In this document: in pieces, positions 47,984-58,961 of the stretch
Layout of the letters: every line of letters starts with the position of its first letter
Position numbering within the stretch: position 1 is the first letter of the stretch
NCBI GenBank assembly: GCA_007844125.1
Contig: CM017565.1
Coordinates: forward strand, 13,864,647-13,928,646
DNA: 64,000 nucleotides
Direction of reading: 5' to 3'
DNA from: Sinonovacula constricta
Taxonomy: Eukaryota > Mollusca > Bivalvia > Cardiida > Solecurtidae
Program-made: the position numbers and the translations under genes
The notes under the pieces: generated by a model
What the model saw: the letters and a program-made list of their open reading frames with translations, nothing else
Databases searched by the model: none
What the model was told of the DNA's origin: nothing

Positions 47984-49404
47984 TTTAATAGGAGATTAGG
48001 CAGCAGTAAGTTCAGATCTTTACACATGTTTTCAGACAGGTGTGGAAGTTTCACAAGATTTATGTACATGTACCACCCTCTGAACATCAACACATCTCCT
48101 GTAGAATTGGTGTAAAACTTTGTGCCAAACTTCTTCTCTCATCACCTTTATACAAGTGTTATCCTGGACTACAAATGTGTGGTTTAGATGTTTTTCAGGG
48201 TCTAATTTTCTTTCTCATTAAAAATTGGAGATCAGCTCTGATCCAATGTTAAGGTTAAAGGCAATTCATTGAGGTTTGAGCAGTGCTTTTTTAAGCAGAC
48301 TAGAAAGAAACATGGCTATTCTGCAGTAACTTGCCAATACTTGACAATGAAAAAAATCATCTACTGTTATATGCTATAAAGTAAAGTTTTCCCCAAGTAG
48401 GTTTCAAAAGATGAGAGCAAAAAAGAAGTATAAAGGGTTTGTCTGAAAAACAAAAAAGGAGTATTTAGCTTGCCCTTTCCTGAATTATGGGAGGGTTTTA
48501 ATCTGGGATAAATTTTGTTTTGAATGTTTTCGACAACAAGGGAGATAGACATTGCCACAATAAAAGTTTTTATAGCCAGTAATTGATGTTAGCCAGTAAT
48601 TGATGTTAGCTAGTCATTTACATCAGAAATTATATGAATTCTTAAGGCAGTTTAATCATACTAAAAATTATTCCAAGTTAACAAATATTTGGATTATTGA
48701 ATTTCAAAGAAATTAAAATATTACACCCACCTATGATATCAGTGATTATTCCAATCAAAGTAGGAAATGACAATTGTTTGCTTATCAGCCGAACTGTAAA
48801 ATGGGGAGGAAATAATCCTGCCGTTCATTTTAGCATAGGGGGACAAAATCCATAGTGAAAATTATCCAAGAACTAAAGGGATAATGGCATGTGATTTTGT
48901 CCTTTACTCATAAAACAGTTATTAGTTTGCATAATATAAATGGAGTATAAATAAAATATGAACAGTTTGTGCAGCCTATCAATTTTGAACAATTAGCTTT
49001 AACTGGATATAAAAAATAAAAAGGAGATCTATAGTGGTGACCCTCTCAGCAGCACTGGTTCACATGTTTATTAAGGTCTTTTTCTAAAATTAAAAAGTCA
49101 AGAGATGGTCATTTCAAATCTAATGTACTTGTTCACAACCAAAAGCCAACACATATGCAACAGGACATAACCCTGAACATAATTTTGGTATAGTTTTGTT
49201 CATTTTCAGAGCAGGCTGTCTCTTACAGCTATTGTTTTTATAAAAAATGACTTAGTCAGTATGAAAGAAAAATAAAACTACAATGATGAACACTTTTGAC
49301 ATATTTTTACTGCATCCCTTTCTGTTTGATCTTCATTTATAGTGCTTATCAGACTAGAAGCATTGAAATTGAGGTAGAATGATGTGATTCCAATGTATTT
49401 CTGA
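47984..49404. other. AT-rich single-copy DNA with a small duplication
   Basis: AGCCAGTAATTGATGTT is duplicated in tandem at about 48575-48612 (18-bp period, two full copies and part of a third). No gene is recognised. Confidence 0.7.
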
Positions 49405-49905
49405 TTGAAATCAGTTCCTCTCACATCCCACCTTACAGCTAGCTCTCTTTCTCCCTGGACTGGTATGCTCTCTATTGAAATCAGTCCCTCTCACATCCCA
49501 CCTTACAGCCAGCTCTCTTCTCTGTCCCTGGACTGGTATGCTCTCTATTGAAATCAGTCCCTCTCACATCCCACCTTACAGCCAGCTCTCTTCTCTCTCC
49601 CTGGACTGGTATGCTCTCTATTGAAATCAGTCCCCCTCACATCCCACCTTACAGCTAGCTCTCTCTGTCCCTGGACTGGTATGCTCTCTATTGAAATCAG
49701 TCCCTCTCACATCCCACCTTACAGCTAGCTCTCTCTGTCCCTGGACTGGTATGCTCTCTATTGAAATCAGTCCCTCTCACATCCCACCTTACAGCTAGCT
49801 CTCTCTCTGTCCCTGGACTGGTATGCCCTCTATTGAAATCAGTCCCTCTCACATCCCACCTTACAGCCAGCTTTCTCTCTCCCTGGACTGGCATGCTCTC
49901 TAATC
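49405..49905. repeat. 70-73-bp minisatellite, 7 copies
   Basis: Units contain ATTGAAATCAGTCCCTCTCA, CATCCCACCTTACAG and CCCTGGACTGGTATGCTC. TGGTATGC occurs at 49461, 49534, 49607, 49677, 49747, 49819 and (as TGGCATGC) 49889. Length varies through a CTCT microsatellite inside the unit, so units grow and shrink by dinucleotide slippage. Short frames here are incidental. Confidence 0.96.
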
Positions 49906-50305
49906 ATAGACTATATTCTAACTCTTCCCCGCAGCTGCCTGCAGACTGCCTCTCTGATAGACAGTATCCAAACATTCAGTTTCATCCACTATTGCCATAC
50001 TGCACAGGAAGCAGCAATATGCTACATTTGTTAATAACCAATAGTAAATTCCTAAATTCCTAGCTATTGGCTAACAACTTTAAAAGTAACAAGAAGTTTT
50101 TATAAGACTTAATTAGCATTGAAAATTTAGACTCAAGTTAAAGTGGAGTGATCTGGACCTAACCTATCTGGTTAGCCTGAACACTCCTGATTTATGGCCC
50201 TCCTCCACCTCCCTCAAACTTGGAATGAATCCTGTTTTAGTATGTTTTAAATGAAGTAACTGTAAGCAAAAAAGAAAATGTTGCATTAAAAACTTAACAT
50301 ACAGA
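49906..50305. other. Single-copy spacer
   Basis: About 400 bp of AT-rich DNA between two arrays; no gene, RNA or element is seen. Confidence 0.75.
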
Positions 50306-50525
50306 CAGAATCTCTCTTGTGAATTTTCCAAGGTGGTCAGAATCCCTCCTGTGAATTTTCCAAGCTGGACAGAATCCCTCCCGTGAATTTTCCAAGGCAG
50401 GCAGAATCCCACCCTTGAATTTTCCAAGGCGGACAGAATCCCTCCTGTGTTTCCAAGGCGGACAGAATGCCTCCTGTGAATTTTCCAAGGCAGGCAGAAT
50501 CCCGTCCCTGAATTTTCCAAGGCTT
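50306..50525. repeat. 32-bp minisatellite, about 7 copies
   Basis: The unit is CAGAATCCCTCCTGTGAATT plus TTCCAAGGCGGA. One unit near 50450 lacks the GAATTTT segment. It is unrelated to the 32-bp array at 8.7 kb. A diverged monomer in inverted orientation lies at 50859-50891. Confidence 0.95.
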
Positions 50526-50858
50526 TCAGAAACTATACCAGTTCATCATTCTTCAGGAAAACTTCCCTTCTCCATTTCCATAATAATTTGCATTAACCAT
50601 TTGTTTGTATTATATAGCCTGAAGAAATAGTCTAAAATATTCATAGCCTACTCTAATATTTATGTATATTATAGATATTGTTTTATGTTACAAAATGAAA
50701 AGTGATGAAATATTATGTTTATGAATAATTGATTATGATGCAAACAGATCAAACATGACAGTGTGTTTAGAACTTCTATGAGTGACACTAGATCATTTAT
50801 GTGTTTTGTCCTTGTGCCCCATCTACAAATCTGTTGAGTGTTGAAGTACACATACAGC

Positions 50859-50891
50859 TGCCTTGGAGAACTTGTGAGAGGGATTCTGTCC
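50859..50891 (-). repeat. Isolated inverted copy of the 32-bp unit from 50.3 kb
   Basis: TGCCTTGGAGAACTTGTGAG followed by AGGGATTCTGTCC is close to the reverse complement of the unit at 50306-50525. By eye about 22 of 30 positions match, concentrated at both ends. It is a single copy about 330 bp to the right of the array. Coincidence is possible, since part of the match is moderate. Confidence 0.45.
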
Positions 50892-52090
50892 ACCTGGGGA
50901 TGTTACTTGGATGTAAAGTGTTGTTATGGTTTAATACCTGGTCAGATTATTATAACACTTCAGTAGCATGGGTCTTGGTAAGTTCCTACTGGCCCATGTG
51001 CCAAACTGACAGACCTGGGGAGCCTTATTTGGGACCCTGAATAATGTGACAAGACTTGACCATCCCTTTCATGTAAGTTGATTTAAAGGTGGTATCCAAC
51101 AGTTTTTCTCTTTCAAAGAACTTAATAAATTATTGTTGTCTAAAAAGGTCTTGCAAAATGCTGGTTATTGATGCCCTTCATCTATGTAAAAAGTGAACTA
51201 TAACATATTACTCATCATTACAAATAGGTATTTCCTATCTAAGCCACGCTTCACAGTTAGCTATTTTTAAACTAAGAAAACCATATAATAATATAATCAT
51301 ATGGGCAATCTGTCCTGATGTTGATCTATTTTTGCCAGAAATCACCGTCATGCTAATGTATAATTTTAGAAAGAATGTGCATATAGACAGTGTTCAAAAT
51401 CATCTTCTGTTAGACTTACGTTGGACTGCAGAAATGATGCCCCAATATCCCCAATCCAGGTTTACGTATATTTAATGACCTTTAATGCAACAGAACATTT
51501 AGCTTTAACATTGTTAGACTTTTAAGTATTAAAGATCTAACCCCCTAGACCAGAGGCTAATGTTCTACTCACTACATTTTCAGGGGCAGTCAGACAGTTG
51601 ACAGGCCTAATTATAATTTCAAAACGTAATAAACTGTGATAATTTCTGTCAGGTGATGATAGACTATGACATGTTTGAGACAGTTTAGTGAAAATTAGTG
51701 TCAGCGTTCATGTTTACATCAGTCAGGTGGTCTAATGTCATAGGAGGGGGATGTTTTATGACCATTGCAGATCAACACTTTTCTTATCACTTGTTTCCTT
51801 GTTTGAAGCTGCCAAAGTTTAGCACCTATAGTGTGCGTGCTACTAGTGTTAACTATCACCACTACATGTTTAGTTATTTGTAGTTATTTGCTCACAACCT
51901 CATGCTTAGATAACAAGAAGTATTGATAATGATAGCAAATATTATAAATAATGGGGACTGACTGATCGGGGTCTTCACCTTCAGCTGATAACCCTGATAA
52001 GTGTTCTGCAATCACAGAGCTAAATTAAAAAATAAATAAATCACAGCATCCAAATATGATCATTAAAGTAACAACATAGCAGCTTTTGTG

Positions 52091-52125
52091 GTGAAGGAAG
52101 ACCACCAGACACATGTCTGGGAAGT
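52091..52125 (-). mobile_element. Short SINE fragment, same family as 52470-52685
   Basis: The minus strand reads CCCAGACATGTGTCTGG then TGGTCTTCCTTCACC. This matches CTACCCAGATATAAGGGGAC then TTCCTGCACC of the SINE about 400 bp to the right, and the corresponding part of the fragment at 29.7 kb. The segment also holds the palindrome CCAGACACATGTCTGG. It is only about 35 bp, so confidence is limited. Confidence 0.4.
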
Positions 52126-52469
52126 ATGTAAACTGTAACATAACAATAGATGTGCCAAGTGTGTTTATACAATACACTTCTGAACATTTTTTGTTTACAG
52201 ATTATTGTCTGTATGCTATGGCTTGGAATTGTATCTTTTTACAAATTGCTTTACCAAATCTGGAAAAAGATATAAAATATCTTTAAAAAAAGTTTTTTAA
52301 TAACAGCTTATAATACAAAGAAAAATTCCTTTAAAAATAAGCACAGCTAGTTTGACATAGAAACATCTTTTGTTAAAAAAGATGAAAATGTTGAAAGGTT
52401 CTCTTCTTACTTGATTTTTATGAGAGGAAGGGACTTATTCATTAATTTTTTAGTTAGGAAGAATAAAAC

Positions 52470-52685
52470 TTGTTAGAGTCTCTGTAACTTCTCAGCCCCT
52501 CAACTTGTGGGTTTGAGTTCCGGTCCTGTCAAGAACTTTCATGTGGGAAGTTTTTCCAGCTAACTTGCGGTGCACTGGTAATTCTACCCAGATATAAGGG
52601 GACTTCCTGCACCAGTAATTAGCTAGATGTCTCCAATATGACCGCAACTGTGTCAGTGTGATGTTACAAAAACAAAACAAAAAAG
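52470..52685 (+). mobile_element. Diverged tRNA-type SINE
   Basis: A weak A-box-like string (TGTTAGAGTCTCTG, 52471) and a B-box-like GGTTTGAGTTC (52510-52520) form the head. The body follows: TTTTTCCAGCTAACTTGCGG, then TGCACTGGTAATTCTACCCA, then GGGGACTTCCTGCACC. The 3' part is ATATGACCGCAACTGTGTCA and GTGTGATGTTAC, ending in an A-rich AAAACAAAACAAAAA tail. The layout and the 'TGTGTCAGTGTGATGTTA + A/C tail' ending resemble a SINE family I recall as widespread in molluscs. No clear target-site duplication is visible, consistent with an old copy. The minus frame of 65 codons across it is meaningless. Confidence 0.65.
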
Positions 52686-53270
52686 ACACAAAACTTGTTA
52701 ATATAATATTTGATTAGCTGCCCAAAGTTGTTTCTGGAAAATTGGATATTGTTTCTTCTTGTTTATATGTGATTTCACCTACATGCAAGGTGACTTACAG
52801 GTATTCTCTTGATGCCTGATCTGAGTAAACACCCCAGAAGTTACCAGAATCCTCACTGTTTCTTCTGGTCTTGTCAAATACAGGAAGGAAGACTAAATAC
52901 ATCAATAAATCAGTTCTTGTAGCATAAGTCTGTATGTTTCTCATTTTTATCTTCATCAACTGTTGTCAATGTCATAAGCAAAAGTCACATTTTCTTAAAC
53001 CTCTGTTGCCACGGAGTTTTTTCCAAAGCATTTATTTTCAAGTAACAATTCTCCAGAGAGATTCTCAACCACTTCAGGTAATACTATTTCTCTGACTATC
53101 CATATTCCTGAATGTCTTTTTGCGCCATTATTTTTCTTAGACTCTCTCAAGTACTCTGCTGTAATGGAAACATTAATTGAGCTGTCTGCAATGCAAAAAC
53201 AATATATTGCTCAACATAAACCAGGACTTTAAGCGAGTAACAAGGGGTATTTGCCCTGCTGCGTTTAGGG

Positions 53271-53955
53271 ATCATCTTATAGTCTGACATAATCATAGTC
53301 TTGCATAATCAAAGAGTCTGACATAATTGTAGAGTCTGACATCATTGTAGAGTCTGACATCATTGTAGTTTTTAACATTATCAAAGGGTCTAATATCATC
53401 ATAGAGTCTGACATCATTGTAGTCTGACATCAACATATATACTGACATCATCGTACAATCTTACATCATCAAAGAGTCTGACATCATTGCAGTCCGACAT
53501 CATTGTAGTCTGAAATCAACATATATACTGACATCATCATACAGTCTTACATCATCATAGGGTCTGACATCATTGCAGTCTGACATCATCATATATACTG
53601 ACATCATCATACAGTCTTACATCATCATAGAGTCTGACATCATTGCAGTCTGACATCATCATACAGTCTTACATCACCATAGAGTCTGACATCATTGCAG
53701 TCTGACATCATCATACAGTCTTACATCATCATAGAGTCTGACATCATTTCAGTCTGACATCATCATAGAGTCTGACATCATTGCAGTCTGACATCATCAT
53801 ACAGTCTTACATCATCATAGAGTCTGACATCATTTCAGTCTGACATCATCATATATATTGACATCATCAAACAGTCTTACATCATAGAGTCTGACATCAT
53901 TGTAGAGTTAGGCATCATCCTAGAGTCAGGCATTAATCATGTCTGGCATCATGCT
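53271..53955. repeat. 52-bp higher-order minisatellite built from 16-18-bp subunits
   Basis: Subunits are ACATCATTGCAGTCTG (16), ACATCATCATACAGTCTT (18) and ACATCATCATAGAGTCTG (18). From about 53560 they form a regular 52-bp trimer (CATTGCAGTC at 53641 and 53693). The left part is less regular. At the right edge GTCTGGCATCATGC grades into the next array. Confidence 0.93.
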
Positions 53956-54985
53956 TTACTTTCAAAGAACTGTACCAGAACAATAGTGTCTAGCTTAAAT
54001 CTGTACCTTTAGAGGTATGTACCAGAACAATAGTGTCTAGCTTAAATCTGTACCTTTAGAGGTATGTACCAGAACTATAGGGGCTGTCTTAAATCTGTAC
54101 CTTTAGAGGTATATACCAGAACTATAGGGGCTAGCTTAAATCTGTACCTTTAGAGGTATGTACCAGAACTATAGGGGCTAGCTTAAATCTGTACCTTTAG
54201 AGGTATGTACCAGAACAATAGTGTCTAGCTTAAATCTGTACCTTTAGAGGTATGTACCAGAACTATAGGGGCTAGCTTAAATCTGTACCTTTAGAGGTAT
54301 GTACCAGAACTATAGGGGCTAGCTTAAATCTGTACCTTTAGAGGTATGTACCAGAACTATAGGGGCTAGCTTAAATCTGTACCTTTAGAGGTATGTACCA
54401 GAACTATAGGGGCTAGCTTAAATCTGTACCTTTAGAGGTATGTACCAGAACTATAAGGGCTAGCTTAAATCTGTACCTTTAGAGGTATGTACCAGAACTA
54501 TAGGGGCTAGCTTAAATCTGTACCTTTAGAGGTATGTACCCGAAATATAAGGGCTAGCTTAAATCTGTACCTTTAGAGGTATGTACCCGAACTATAAGGG
54601 CTAGCTTAAATCTGTACCTTTAGAGGTATGTACCTGAACTATAGGAGCTAGCTTAAATCTGTACCTTTAGAGATATGTACCTGAACTATAGGAGCTAGCT
54701 TAAATCTGTACCTTTAGAGGTATGTACCAGAACAATAGTATCTAACTTAAATCTGTACCTTTAGAGGTATGTACCTAAACTATAGGAGTTAGCTTAAATC
54801 TGTACCTTTAGAGGTATGTACCAGAACAATAGTATCTAACTTAAATATGTACCTTTAGAGGTATGTACCCGAACTATAGTGTCTAGCTTCAATCTGTACC
54901 TTTAGAGGTATGTACCAGAACAATAGTGTCTAGCTTAAATCTGTACCTTTAGAGGTATGTACCCGAACTATAAGGGCTAGCTCCA
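53956..54985. repeat. 47-bp minisatellite, about 22 copies
   Basis: The unit is CTAGCTTAAATCTGTACCTT, then TAGAGGTATGTACCAGAACT, then ATAGGGG. Subtypes differ at ACTATAGGGG, ACAATAGTGT and ACTATAGGAG. The first unit (ACTTTCAAAGAACTGTACC) and the last units look like the 46-bp family to the right. It is unrelated to the 47-bp array at 35.5 kb. Confidence 0.96.
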
Positions 54986-55045
54986 GGTGTCACTTTCAAA
55001 GGCCTGTACTTGAACTATAGGAGCTAGCTTTAGGCTTCATTTCCA
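54986..55045. repeat. Transitional units linking the 47-bp and 46-bp arrays
   Basis: CACTTTCAAAGGCCTGTACT, then TGAACTATAGGAGCTAGCTT, then TAGGCTTCATTTCCAAGGGG combine the AACTATAGGAGCTAGCTT of the left array with the CTTCATTTCCAAGGGG of the right one. This makes the two families diverged descendants of one unit. Confidence 0.8.
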
Positions 55046-56706
55046 AGGGGCTGTACAGATTTATAGGATCTGGCATTTTGCTTCACTTCCAAGGGGCTGT
55101 ACAGATTTATAGGATCTGGCATTTTGCTTCACTTCCAAGGGGCTGTACAGATTTATAGGATCTGGCATTTTGCTTCACTTCCAAGGGGCTGTACAGATTT
55201 ATAGGATCTGGCATTTTGCTTCACTTCCAAGGGGCTGTACAGATTTATAGGGTCTGGCATTTTGCTTCACTTCCAAGGGGCTGTACAGATTTATAGGATC
55301 TGGCATTTTGCTTCACTTCCAAGGGGCTGTACAGATTTATAGGGTCTGGCATTTTGCTTCACTTCCAAGGGGCTGTACAGATTTATAGGGTCTGGCATTT
55401 TGCTTCATTTTCAAGGGGCTGTACAGATTTATAGGATCTGGCATTTTGCTTCACTTCCAAGGGGCTGTACAGATTTATAGGATCTGGCATTTTGCTTCAC
55501 TTCCAAGGGGCTGTACAGATTTATAGGATCTGGCATTTTGCTTCACTTCCAAGGGGCTGTACAGATTTATAGGATCTGGCATTTTGCTTCACTTCCAAGG
55601 GGCTGTACAGATTTATAGGATCTGGCATTTTGCTTCACTTCCAAGGGGCTGTACAGATTTATAGGATCTGGCATTTTGCTTCACTTCCAAGGGGCTGTAC
55701 AGATTTATAGGGTCTGGCATTTTGCTTCACTTCCAAGGGGCTGTACAGATTTATAGGGTCTGGCATTTTGCTTCACTTCCAAAAGGCTGTACAGATTTAT
55801 AGGATCTGGCATTTTGCTTCACTTCCAAGGGGCTGTACAGATTTATAGGGTCTGGCATTTTGCTTCACTTCCAAGGGGCTGTACAGATTTATAGGGTCTG
55901 GCATTTTGCTTCATTTTCAAGGGGCTGTACAGATTTATAGGGTCTGGCATTTTGCTTCACTTCCAAGGGGCTGTACAGATTTATAGGATCTGGCATTTTG
56001 CTTCACTTCCAAGGGGCTGTACAGATATATAGGATCTGGCATTTTGCTTCACTTCCAAGGGGCTGTACAGATTTATAGGATCTGGCATTTTGCTTCACTT
56101 CCAAGGGGCTGTACAGATTTATAGGGTCTGGCATTTTGCTTCACTTCCAAGGGGCTGTACAGATTTATAGGATCTGGCATTTTGCTTCACTTCCAAGGGG
56201 CTGTACAGATTTATAGGATCTGGCATTTTGCTTCACTTCCAAGGGGCTGTACAGATTTATAGGATCTGGCATTTTGCTTCACTTCCAAGGGGCTGTACAG
56301 ATTTATAGGATCTGGCATTTTGCTTCACTTCCAAGGGGCTGTACAGATTTATAGGGTCTGGCATTTTGCTTCACTTCCAAGGGGCTGTACAGATTTATAG
56401 GGTCTGGCATTTTGCTTCATTTTCAAGGGGCTGTACAGATTTATAGGGTCTGGCATTTTGCTTCACTTTCAAGGGGCTGTACAGATTTATAGGGTCTGGC
56501 ATTTTGCTTCACTTCCAAGGGGCTGTACAGATTTATAGGGTCTGGCATTTTGCTTCACTTCCAAGGGGCTGTACAGATTTATAGGGTCTGGCATTTTGCT
56601 TCACTTCCAAGGGGCTGTACAGATTTATAGGGTCTGGCATTTTGCTTCACTTCCAAGGGGCTGTACAGATTTATAGGGTCTGGCATTTTGCTTCACTTCC
56701 AAGGGG
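55046..56706. repeat. 46-bp minisatellite, about 36 copies, with a 506-bp higher-order period
   Basis: The unit is GGATCTGGCATTTTGCTTCA, then CTTCCAAGGGGCTGTACAGA, then TTTATA. Copies are nearly identical, differing mostly at GGATCT/GGGTCT. The rare variant CATTTTCAAGG lies at 55406, 55912 and 56418, exactly 506 bp (11 units) apart each time. The array ends abruptly at CCAAGGGGAGG. It is not coding. Confidence 0.98.
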
Positions 56707-58832
56707 AGGACAAGCTTCTTCTAGGGAATAAGTGTGCCTCTACACCTTAGTTTCTTATTAAGGTGACCTCCAAATGATATCAAATGTTTGTATACAAATT
56801 CATTTTGCCCATTCAAGTCTGCAATATTTATTGCTGATAACATCAGAAATCTGATAAAATAATGTTTAACATGACAGAACCTTATAAGGACTTTGCTCTG
56901 GAGAAGAAAAGCAGAACTGTCCATGTCAAAATGTCTTCACAAAATGATGCCAATTCCTTGTTACTGTTCCCGTTTAGCTCCTGTAATAGCACAAAGAATC
57001 AAAGGATTGAGATGTAAGCATGAAGCATTACCTTTTAACAGAAACTGCTTTAGTTTATGCATAGAAATTGAAAAACAGGTCATACAGAAGGAGGATAATG
57101 GGAGTTAGATACCTTTCATTACATTGTATGTGCATCAGGCATTATGTTGTAGGTAGCACTGGAAATTGTTTGCAGCTTCAGTCATGTTGAGAAAAATGTT
57201 ACTGGTTGTGGTGTCATTGAGGAATCAGGCCATCTAAGAATGTTTCTAATGTTGCTTTTGTTGTAATGAGCAAGATGATAAAAGTAACAATATACTGTCA
57301 GTTTACTTTGACTTGGAAAAATACACAATTCCTGTTTGGCTAAGATTCATACTGCTTGTCAGATCTGTTCAGAATGTTGGCAAGTATAGAGGTTAGAATG
57401 TTACACAAAACTGCACTTAATGTGCTTTTAATCACTTTCTGGCAGGTCAGAGTCCCAGCTGGGTATATTAGATATAATTTCATGGGCTGGCAATCTGAGC
57501 ATTCATCTGTCTAGAATGGTAGCTAATGAGAGCTATGCTCTTAATATCCTTAAGCTGGGTTCAAATCTAGGGAACAAAACATGCAGATCTTGATCAGGCA
57601 GCCTCCATCAGAAGCTAGATGGTCAGCATCTACACTGCTTTTCCAAGACCTTGGTACGCTAAGAGTTCAGATGAAAGATCCTTGATTAAATATGCTGCTG
57701 TTTGGGAAGAACTCCAACCTCTTCTTACTCATCATGTGTCAACTTCAAACCCCCATTCTGTTAGGTAATTAATGATATACCAGTAGTATAAGTACTATAA
57801 GAATTATCAGACATGTCAGACTGAAGCTGCTAAAGCTGTTGAGATTTAATTAATGTCTAATTTATAAGATGTTAGCATGCACTTAACAATCCACATATGA
57901 GCCAGTTAAGATTTTGGATGAAATTCAGTGTTAATTTATCTTTCCAAAAGATTGCTTATTTATAAGCATTAGTGTCTTACAGAAAGAATAAGGTGTACTT
58001 AAGATTTCTTTTAAACTATGGATAATTTAACAAAATAATATTGAAATTATATAAATATTATCAGATAATTAAAACTTCTGACAGTTGGAACTCAACTGGT
58101 CATCTGTTTAGCCTCTGCTTTACAATGTCACAATAAATCTCTAGTGGGCTTTTACTATTATTTGGAACAGGAAGTTTGTTGATGCAGCCATCAATTTTTT
58201 TGTGCTGATTTCTGACGTTGCAATTATTTAAGGACATGGATATTTCCTAATCTATCTATTACTGTGGAGAAAAAATATCATTTATGTGTGTGGAAATAAT
58301 AAATTACCCATGACATCTAATCTTCAACATCAACATAAACTCAAGACCAAACCACTCCTTCAAGAAGGATTATTTTTACATCATGAAGTTGAGTTTTACA
58401 TCATGGAGTTGAGAAATTCTCAGATAACACTCGTTATCCCTCTTTGTACTGATTTCTTCGATCATTAAAGTAATTGATAACAGGGTGGTATCTGTTAGAT
58501 CAGATACACATCCATATCACATAGCAATGCGATCATTAATCTAATGGGATCTTGGTGTGATTTGATTATTTTGAATGTATATAAAAAGCATAATGATGAT
58601 CAGCCAGCTCTCACTGGGTCAGTTCCACTTTTTCTGCTATTATTGAACATCTATAGTCAATTTGTCCAAACAGCGTAATGTTTGTTTTACCCACTCTATC
58701 AGTGACCATTGTTCAGTATGTTGTTTAACAACTAAGCATTGTGTCATATTCCAAACTTATTGCTTGAAGCTACAAGGGAGATTAGACATGCAGCCTCATT
58801 GCAAAAAGTCTGTATACTATTATTAGTTTGGT
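56707..58832. other. AT-rich single-copy DNA with a possible tRNA-like remnant
   Basis: No gene is recognised; the longest frames are about 70 codons. A tRNA-SINE-like segment (57510-57570) and an adjoining dispersed-repeat-like segment are described separately. Confidence 0.65.
57510..57650 (+). mobile_element. Possible decayed tRNA-derived SINE head plus repeat fragment
   Basis: An A-box-like TAGCTAATGAG (57520-57530) and a B-box-like GGTTCAAATCT (57558-57568) stand 27 bases apart, compatible with a tRNA-derived promoter. GATCTTGATCAGGCAGCC and GGTCAGCATCTACACTGC follow, resembling segments at 13945, 38519 and 45804. No duplication flanks it. It could be an old element or coincidence. Confidence 0.35.
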
Positions 58833-58883
<51 letters not shown>

Positions 58884-58961
58884 TATTATTATTATAATTA
58901 TTATTATTATAATTATTATTATTATTATTATTATCATTATTATTATTATTATCATCATCAT
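58833..58961. repeat. TAA/TTA trinucleotide palindrome
   Basis: About 50 bp of (ATA)n on the left switches at about 58882 to (ATT)n on the right, with a few TATAATT and ATCATC interruptions. The two halves are reverse complements, so a single strand can fold into one long AT hairpin. Poly-Ile, Asn and Tyr frames here are artefacts. Confidence 0.97.

Larger units (their letters stand above)
50526..53270. other. AT-rich single-copy DNA with SINE remnants
   Basis: It contains an inverted minisatellite monomer (50859-50891), a SINE fragment (52091-52125) and a SINE (52470-52685). A 79-codon plus frame (50801-51040) and a 61-codon frame (51698-51883) have no recognised features. No exon is supported. 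Confidence 0.65.

Noticed and set aside
47313..48115. Hydrophobic multi-pass-like frames in the 38-bp array
   Set aside because: The hydrophobicity reflects T-rich units, the 38-bp period rotates through all three frames, and several overlapping frames show the same residues.
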